Positions 20,348 to 25,464 of a stretch of DNA of 25,464 bases are shown piece by piece. The notes under the pieces are model-generated. The model was not told the DNA's origin. It saw only the letters and a list, made by a program, of their open reading frames with translations, and did no database searches. How positions within the stretch are numbered: the first letter of the stretch is position 1; each line of letters begins with the position of its first letter. Source of the stretch: Flammula alnicola (taxonomy: Eukaryota > Basidiomycota > Agaricomycetes > Agaricales > Strophariaceae); NCBI GenBank assembly GCA_015499995.1, contig JADNRV010000543.1, forward strand, positions 1 through 25,464, read 5' to 3'. Position numbers and translations under genes: made by a program.

Positions 20348-20570
20348 CACACAGTCTAATACGGCGCTTTGGTCAATGTGGGTTGGTGTGGGGTGTTCTC
20401 AAAACGAAAGTGGGCTTATTTACAGTAACTTTGTTCGCGTTATCCCCTAAAGATCAGTGCAGGGCAGTGGAATCGCCATTCATAAGCGCCGGGATGGCCG
20501 TTTCCCGAACCGGCAACCGGAAAACGAAGTTGCGACCCAATAAAACAATTTCCTACATCCCACTACTTAC
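20348..20570. promoter_or_regulatory. Upstream region of the DUF2855 gene
   Basis: About 220 bp between the DUF2855 start and the fragment to its right. No TATA box or other site that I can assign with confidence. Confidence 0.25.
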
Positions 20571-21056
20571 TTTACATGCTCTAACGCTGCCCGGATAAGC
20601 CAAGTGCCGACGCCGCCTTCTGCGAGCCCTGCGCCAATGGCTAGTGTAGACATTTGGTGGAAACGGTATATGTCGGCGAACTTTTGCGCGGTATCTCGGC
20701 AGTAACTTCAATTCTGCAGTTTGCGTCGTCATCATCTCGTATTATTCAAACTAAAGTTGTATTTTCAGGAGCAAAGACATTTGAGCTACGTCATGTTGAA
20801 GGAGAAATTGTTCATGCTCATCCGCATGGTTACACTCCAGGTTGAGCTTCGCATTTCGGATGGCCATGTATCTGACACTTTTTTCTTCGTAATCCAACGC
20901 TATTTCCACATCACGAGCGAGGCTGGGGAATGTGCTCTCGAGTTCCTTCTGTAACTCGGCAAGCCGGATGGCGGTAGCGACCCCTTCTTCGTGTCGTCCG
21001 AGGTTGCAATAAACAATCCTAGCCGATCGCAGAGTCTTGGCAAGTTCAGGGATCAT
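20571..21056 (-). CDS. Unassigned gene fragments, one TPR-like
   Basis: The open frame 21056-20751 (101 aa) contains a TPR-like helix pair (LRSARIVYCNLGRHEEGVAT and AIRLAELQKELESTFPSLA) and ends in a plain stop. Further down the minus strand, an ATG at 20653 opens a short exon-like frame, MSTLAIGAGLAEGGVGTWLI then RAALEHV, ending at a perfect donor (gtaagt, 20570-20565). I could not find how the pieces join or where a following exon would be. They may be exons of one small gene with a frame I failed to trace, or remnants. Neither piece has a start context or family I can name beyond the weak TPR resemblance. Confidence 0.3.
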
Positions 21057-21190
21057 GCATGAATCACTTCAAGTCTTCTGAGAGAGGGCGTAATCGTTAG
21101 GATTTCCATAAAAAACTCGTTACTTATTCAATTTCCCATCGATTGACATTCAGTTAAAGTAAGCATTGCCAACAGCTCCCAGAACAAACC

Positions 21191-22390
21191 TCACGAATCA
21201 GACTTCTTGATAAACCTTAACAGATGCTTAACGACGGCCTCGGGTTTCTCCTGCTGCACCCAATGCCCTGCACCATCGACGAGCACGAAATCCTCGTCTT
21301 TCATATCTCGACACGCCTTCCTTCGCATCGCCTCCGCAGCCCCAGGCATCTGGAACACGCCCCAATCTTGCGCGCCGGCTATGAACATCGCAGGCACCTC
21401 GATCTGCTTGCCGACGAAGACGTGGAGATCTTTCGACCACCGCAAGGGGTCTGTGCCGCAGCGATAGAGATTAAGTCCGCCTTGGAATCCCGTCTCCGTG
21501 TACTGGGAGACGTATACAGCGAGGTCGTCGTCAGGTAGCCACGCATTACTTGCGATCTCGTCTGGGGAAGGTGCTTCTGGGGCGACACACTCCGGCATGG
21601 TCTGCGATAGCGGCATGATATAGTAATTAGGCATGACGGAGAGTGCAGCAGGAGAAAATGCATCCAACGGTCTTGCTGCTTTATTCGCCTTCCAATCTGC
21701 GCTCTTCATGTGGTAATATGTTCGCAGAAATGCATGCAAGCCTTCCGGTGGATTGCTGAAATCTTCAGCAGCGCTCGGGGTCGAACTGTACATCATGTAA
21801 TGTTTTCGCGGAGGATCGAGCTTGGCGAGCTGGTCGTTGAATGCGTGCAATGGTGAGTCGGTACTTGGATTTCCAACGTTGCTGAGGGAAGGCGGCCCGG
21901 AAAACGGGGCACTCATAAGAACAACCGATTTGAAGAGGTCGGGGCGGATGAGAGCGCAGTGGGCCGCGACAGGTGAGCCGTAATCATGCCCGACCACAGC
22001 TGCTACGGAGGTATAGCCAAGGGTATAGACGAGTGCCACGACGTCCGCTACCATGTTGAGCATCCGGTACGGCGCCAGGTCCTCCTCGAATGCGATTTTG
22101 CGCACTGGCCGACCGCGTTCTTTGGTCTGTCCAAACCCTCTTTGATCAGGCGCAATAATTGCATACCCGTTGGCAGCGAGTGGGGCCATTATTCTGCGCC
22201 ATGAATAGGCAAGCTCTGGGAAGCCGTGCAGGAGAACGAGGAGGGGTGGCTTTGACTCGGAAGATGGGTTCCACGAAGCCGGCAATGCTTCGAGAATGTG
22301 GATATCGAGATCATTGACGGGGATGATTCGGGAGGTTATATTGGAAGGAAGGCCAGGCCATGCATTGCTGGTTGTGGTGGTCGTGGACAT
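21191..22390 (-). CDS. Soluble epoxide hydrolase (alpha/beta hydrolase)
   Basis: An intronless intact frame of 399 aa from ATG at 22390. It has the oxyanion-hole motif HGFPE at 55-59, APDQRGFG at 80-87, and the nucleophile elbow GHDYG at 134-138 with nucleophile D136. Then come a cap region with YYHMKSADW and QYTETGFQGGLNLYR, which holds candidate epoxide-activating tyrosines, the acid D342 in AGAQDWGV, and the catalytic histidine H376 in GAGHWVQQE. An Asp nucleophile after GH with HGFPE is characteristic of epoxide hydrolases and distinguishes them from Ser esterases. Most relatives have Trp in GHDWG, and here it is Tyr. No signal peptide is seen, so it is probably cytosolic, and the C-terminal KSDS is not a peroxisomal signal. 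Its role is hydrolysis of epoxides to diols, with unknown natural substrate. A TATA-like gatata lies about 45 bp upstream. Confidence 0.9.
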   Translation of the reverse strand: MSTTTTTSNAWPGLPSNITSRIIPVNDLDIHILEALPASWNPSSESKPPLLVLLHGFPELAYSWRRIMAPLAANGYAIIAPDQRGFGQTKERGRPVRKIAFEEDLAPYRMLNMVADVVALVYTLGYTSVAAVVGHDYGSPVAAHCALIRPDLFKSVVLMSAPFSGPPSLSNVGNPSTDSPLHAFNDQLAKLDPPRKHYMMYSSTPSAAEDFSNPPEGLHAFLRTYYHMKSADWKANKAARPLDAFSPAALSVMPNYYIMPLSQTMPECVAPEAPSPDEIASNAWLPDDDLAVYVSQYTETGFQGGLNLYRCGTDPLRWSKDLHVFVGKQIEVPAMFIAGAQDWGVFQMPGAAEAMRRKACRDMKDEDFVLVDGAGHWVQQEKPEAVVKHLLRFIKKSDS

Positions 22391-22802
22391 GGAGGTTGCT
22401 GATAAAGACGATGAGGTGCCCGACTCGGCTTATATCTACCTGCCGAGAAGTTCGGGGGATTTTGAGATCACAAGACCACAGGAAAGAGTTGCCGTAGGAG
22501 CGCGAGAGTCGAAAGCTAACACAGACTGGAAACGAGTCGCATATTATCCAATACGCTTGGAGTTATCGTTAAAGACCATTAGAGAGAACAAATAGCATGC
22601 TCCGGATCCAAGAATACAACATATGCGTGTTTCGGGAAGTTATGGTTGTTGCTAGTCTCCCGTAGTCAGACCAACAAATTCCGTATCTTTTTTAGTGGGA
22701 GAGGACGACACTGCATCTGTAGGTTGTTGCCATATCTCGACGCGTCGGATAGGTCCGGGTCCTGGAGACATGGTATGCCAGAACAAAGTCACCCTAAAAC
22801 CA

Positions 22803-22939
22803 TTACGACTCTTTTACGTAAGTAAAAAGGGAGTTACGACTCTTTTACGTAAGTAAAAAGGGAGTTACGACTCTTTTACGTAAGTAAAAAGGGAGTTACG
22901 ACTCTTTTTACGACTCTTTTACATAAGTAAAAGGGAGTT
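22803..22939. repeat. 31-bp minisatellite with palindromic units
   Basis: Three identical 31-bp units (22803-22833, 22834-22864, 22865-22895) are followed by a 13-bp partial unit and one diverged unit (22909-22939). Each unit contains cttttac-gtaa-gtaaaaag, which can fold into a hairpin with a 7-bp stem and 4-nt loop. Confidence 0.9.
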
Positions 22940-23635
22940 CTTTTAATCTACAGCAACCAGCAAAAAAACAGGTTTGCAGCGACCTTGTTGGTCCCCTATC
23001 TTTGATGGCATCAAATTTGTAAGCATTGCCATGCTGTTCATGCCCTTATCTTGATGCATCAGATTTGTAAGCAAATGCCATGCTGTTCATGATTTAAAAA
23101 TAGCTTTACAGCTTTCAGCCTGCTGGATACTGCACGGAATGGTTTGGCTCAATAAATTACATATGCTTATTTCTACTTGTATTTTCTGAATAGAATGATA
23201 CCACTTTTATATGCAAGAGGGAATGGGAACAGGTGGATCCATTATTGAGTCGGGATGACATAGCTATTTTTGTTCATGCCATGATGGCAAACCGGACTGG
23301 CAAGGTAGTAGCTACATCTATTTTTAGTTGTTTTATATATACGGTCTGAGTTCCTTCAATCACGGTACACTCGAGATGGCCTCTACAGCGCGGGTATTGC
23401 ATCACTGATCCACAGCATATTTACTTGTGTGGCAGTTGAAGTTGTGCCCCACTTTTCATCAATTACATCTCCAGGCATTACATCAGCCTCAGAAATACAT
23501 AGAGTCTGTGTTTATTGCATTAACTGTGATGTATTAAAAAACTATTTACTGAACAAATTACTAAAACAACAGTGACCAGACACATCAGAGCACGTCGCGT
23601 CTCAGTCCAATGTGAGTTCATTTATTCTCTGACAC

Positions 23636-23659
23636 GTTTGCGACATGCATGTCGCAAAC
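23636..23659. repeat. 24-bp perfect palindrome
   Basis: gtttgcgacatg is followed immediately by its reverse complement, with no spacer. Confidence 0.9.
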
Positions 23660-23780
23660 TCATAACATCTCTGACCGGAGGCCCGTCACTCGCATTTTCT
23701 GACCAATCAGGTCATTCTCGGAAACTGCTGGATAAGATCAACAATGTTGAATGTCATTGATCTTGATCTTTAACCAACAC

Positions 23781-24469
23781 CACCACCCTCTCTCACCTCT
23801 CCCTCCCTTTCATCTCCCCCAAGAATGCTCAAAAAGGTATGTAAGTTATATTTTCGTTCTTATATTTGTATTTCTAATGTTTTTTTTTTGACTCTTACAG
23901 GTACTCTACCTTGCATATGAACAAAGCCAACCCGTTGCCTGCCCCTCCTCTCATTGAGAGATGTGGGCTGACATTTAGAAGGCTTAGGATGGGTGGAGAT
24001 AGTGCCGAGAGAACAAGGGGAGACCCTCAAAGAGGGAGACCCGTGAGGTGTTTCACAGAATGGGTTTTATGCGTAAAGTGCTACTTACCACCCAAACCAT
24101 AGGCTACACATGGAGATGATGACATTAAACATATCGTTGTCTCCTCCTCGAATATGGTCTGGTTTACCAGACCACGTTCGAGTTCATTTGGACACCCGCA
24201 ACCACCCACCACCGTTAATGGCCACCACCCTTGCTGCCATCGACACCGCTCTGATAGGACCTAATGACGAGCCAGCGACTGCAACGTCGAGCAAGACAAT
24301 GACGCTATGATGCTGCAGGTGCATCAACGATGATGGCCCAGTGATGCAGCAACAGCAGGTGCAATGATGACAATGTGACAACACGACGCCGGCGCAATGG
24401 CAGGTGCATCGCTGCCACAAAGCCACAGGTACAACGACGACTATACTGCATGAACGAACGAGCCGACCC
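23781..24469. other. Possible small spliced frame, then low-complexity DNA
   Basis: A CT-rich run (23785-23820) precedes ATG at 23825. MLKK is followed by a good donor (gtatgtaag), a T-rich intron and a tacag acceptor near 23900. The frame then ends after about 19 more codons (LYLAYEQSQPVACPSSH), so it is either a very short gene or a truncated remnant. From 24110 to 24450 the DNA is biased toward repeated gatg, gcagg and acaacgacg words (for example gcaggtgcatc twice). No coding function is seen. Confidence 0.3.
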
Positions 24470-24987
24470 TGTTACGACTAGCAAGAAACAACGTGATTGC
24501 GACGTCGAAGTTAAACAACCAGTGATTCCAAAGTCGTGCCAAGAGGTGCCTGGATCAGATCGTTCGCACTTAGAGGCTCAGACGAGCTTAAGTGATCGTG
24601 TCTAGAGGCTCGACGAGCTTAGACGTTCGTGGCGAGGAGAGAGACAAGACAAAATAGTCAAGATTCTCAAGAACTAGCTAAAGTACATCGTTGCGTGTCT
24701 ACGATATTTATACTAGCTCTGAGCGTGCACAGACCATGATAAAGTGACTCCTTTAGAGTCGTTAGAATGGAGTCAGGAATGTGGAGGAGTCAGAATGGAG
24801 AGAGGAGAGTCCTCTCGACGATAATAGTGTCGTCGAGGATGCATAAGTATGGAAACTATAAATAGTCCGGAACCGGGAAGGTACTCCTACTAAAATAGAA
24901 AGTGTCCAGTATAGCTGGCGTACATCTAAGCGCGGGTGAAGATAAGATAAGATAAGAGAAATGAAAAGAAATGAAACGGTCGTAACA
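24470..24987 (-). mobile_element. 3' LTR of an LTR retrotransposon
   Basis: The 518-bp segment has perfect 9-bp terminal inverted repeats, TGTTACGAC at 24470-24478 and GTCGTAACA at 24979-24987. On the minus strand it is preceded directly by a polypurine tract (aagaaggggg, 25001-24992), which marks it as the 3' LTR of an element reading right to left. A TATA-like TATAAATATCG lies inside (minus strand, about 24714-24704). It carries a short internal duplication around agaggctc(a)gacgagctta (about 24571 and 24603). The element runs off the right edge, so the 5' LTR and target-site duplication cannot be checked. Confidence 0.8.
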
Positions 24988-25021
24988 TTACCCCCTTCTT
25001 ATGTCGAGACTCCGTATCGAC

Positions 25022-25464
25022 CTAGACTTCGATTGGCCGTCCGGCAGCATCAAAATAGATTTCAATGCTATCGTTGTCGCTGCTAGATCCCCATCGGGGA
25101 CAATTGGCCGTGACATGGCCTGGTGCATGGACGTGGCAACTGCGGCATACGTATCGTCAGCAGTCCCTCCTGACATGGTGGGTGGAACCACAAGAATAGC
25201 AGCGTCGGTGTGAATGCGTGCGACGTTGTGTGCCGACGATAGGGGACTGGGGAGCAGTGTGGTACGCCGAAGACCTAGTACGTCCGCTCCTGTCTGTGGA
25301 AGAGGAGCCGGAAGGGTCCGACCTCTCGACGATTATAGTTGGAACGAATTGTACGTGGGGTGTTCTTCGAAGGGTCCTGGGTCCATTGGGTACGTTTCCT
25401 CGCGCCGGGACAAAGCGTCCTTCTGAGGGCAAACATAGCACCGAGTTGTCTGTGTATGCCATGC
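25022..25464 (-). pseudogene. Zinc-knuckle (Gag-like) ORF of the LTR retrotransposon, interrupted
   Basis: The minus-strand frame is open from the right edge and encodes a Ser/Arg/Pro-rich region. A first zinc knuckle follows, CYSCGSTHHVRRDC (C-x2-C-x4-H-x4-C). An in-frame TGA at 25159-25157 comes directly after it. The same frame continues with a second, wider knuckle, CRSCHVHAPGHVTANC (C-x2-C-x6-H-x4-C), an acidic tail and TAG at 25024-25022. TGA in place of CGA would be a single C-to-T change. Such double knuckles bind nucleic acid in retrotransposon Gag proteins. The frame ends only about 20 bp before the polypurine tract, so no pol gene lies between it and the 3' LTR. Confidence 0.75.

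Larger units (their letters stand above)
22391..23780. other. AT-rich intergenic region with repeats
   Basis: No supported gene in about 1.4 kb. It contains the hairpin minisatellite (22803-22939), a direct repeat of about 46 bp (22997-23042 and 23046-23091, sharing tttgtaagc and atgccatgctgttcatg) and a 24-bp perfect palindrome (23636-23659). Confidence 0.5.

Noticed and set aside
24470..25000. LTR read in the plus direction as a 5' LTR
   Set aside because: The bases after 24987 do not look like a tRNA primer-binding site, whereas the minus strand has a polypurine tract there and the zinc-knuckle frame is on the minus strand.

Overview
The window looks like genomic DNA of a filamentous basidiomycete, most likely an Agaricomycete. 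Genes on both strands are interrupted by very short introns (48 to 69 nt in those I could place) with GTRNGT-like donors. The protein families fit as well: a fungal peptidyl-Lys metalloendopeptidase (M35), a DUF2855 protein, a twin-domain GFA protein and a Num1/ApsA-type cortical PH protein. Transposon relics are scattered between the genes. The genus cannot be told from the sequence alone.

Layout. 1-106 is probably the 3' end of a gene entering from the left. 292-884 is a spaced inverted repeat. 1154-2314 (-) is an intact two-domain GFA/CENP-V-like zinc protein. 3224-8459 (-) is a large six-exon gene for a Num1/ApsA/Mcp5-like cortical anchor with an N-terminal coiled coil and a C-terminal PH domain. 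As given, its long central exon changes frame four times. 8.6-11.3 kb is gene-poor and holds two adjacent hairpins, direct repeats and a decayed repetitive gene. 11586-12856 (+) is a complete five-exon secreted peptidyl-Lys metalloendopeptidase of 347 aa.

13283-16218 is a head-to-tail tandem duplication of about 1.47 kb. The right copy contains most of a two-exon gene (15851-16497, -) for a secreted 194-aa precursor carrying two nearly identical cationic amphipathic 32-residue segments. The left copy holds only a frameshifted 3' part of that gene. 17753-18665 (+) is a coiled-coil protein of unknown function. 18884-20347 (-) is a DUF2855 protein with a GC-AG intron. 20571-21056 (-) holds unassigned gene fragments. 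21191-22390 (-) is an intact soluble epoxide hydrolase. From 22.4 kb the window is repeat-rich: a hairpin-forming minisatellite, a 24-bp perfect palindrome, and on the right edge the 3' LTR and zinc-knuckle ORF of an LTR retrotransposon on the minus strand.

There is no operon-like system. The most interesting items are the two-core secreted peptide precursor with its decaying tandem copy, and a series of QT(E/D)-type motifs in the Num1-like protein that resemble dynein light chain (LC8/Dyn2) docking sites. The recurring motif also supports the frame assignments across the broken reading frame.
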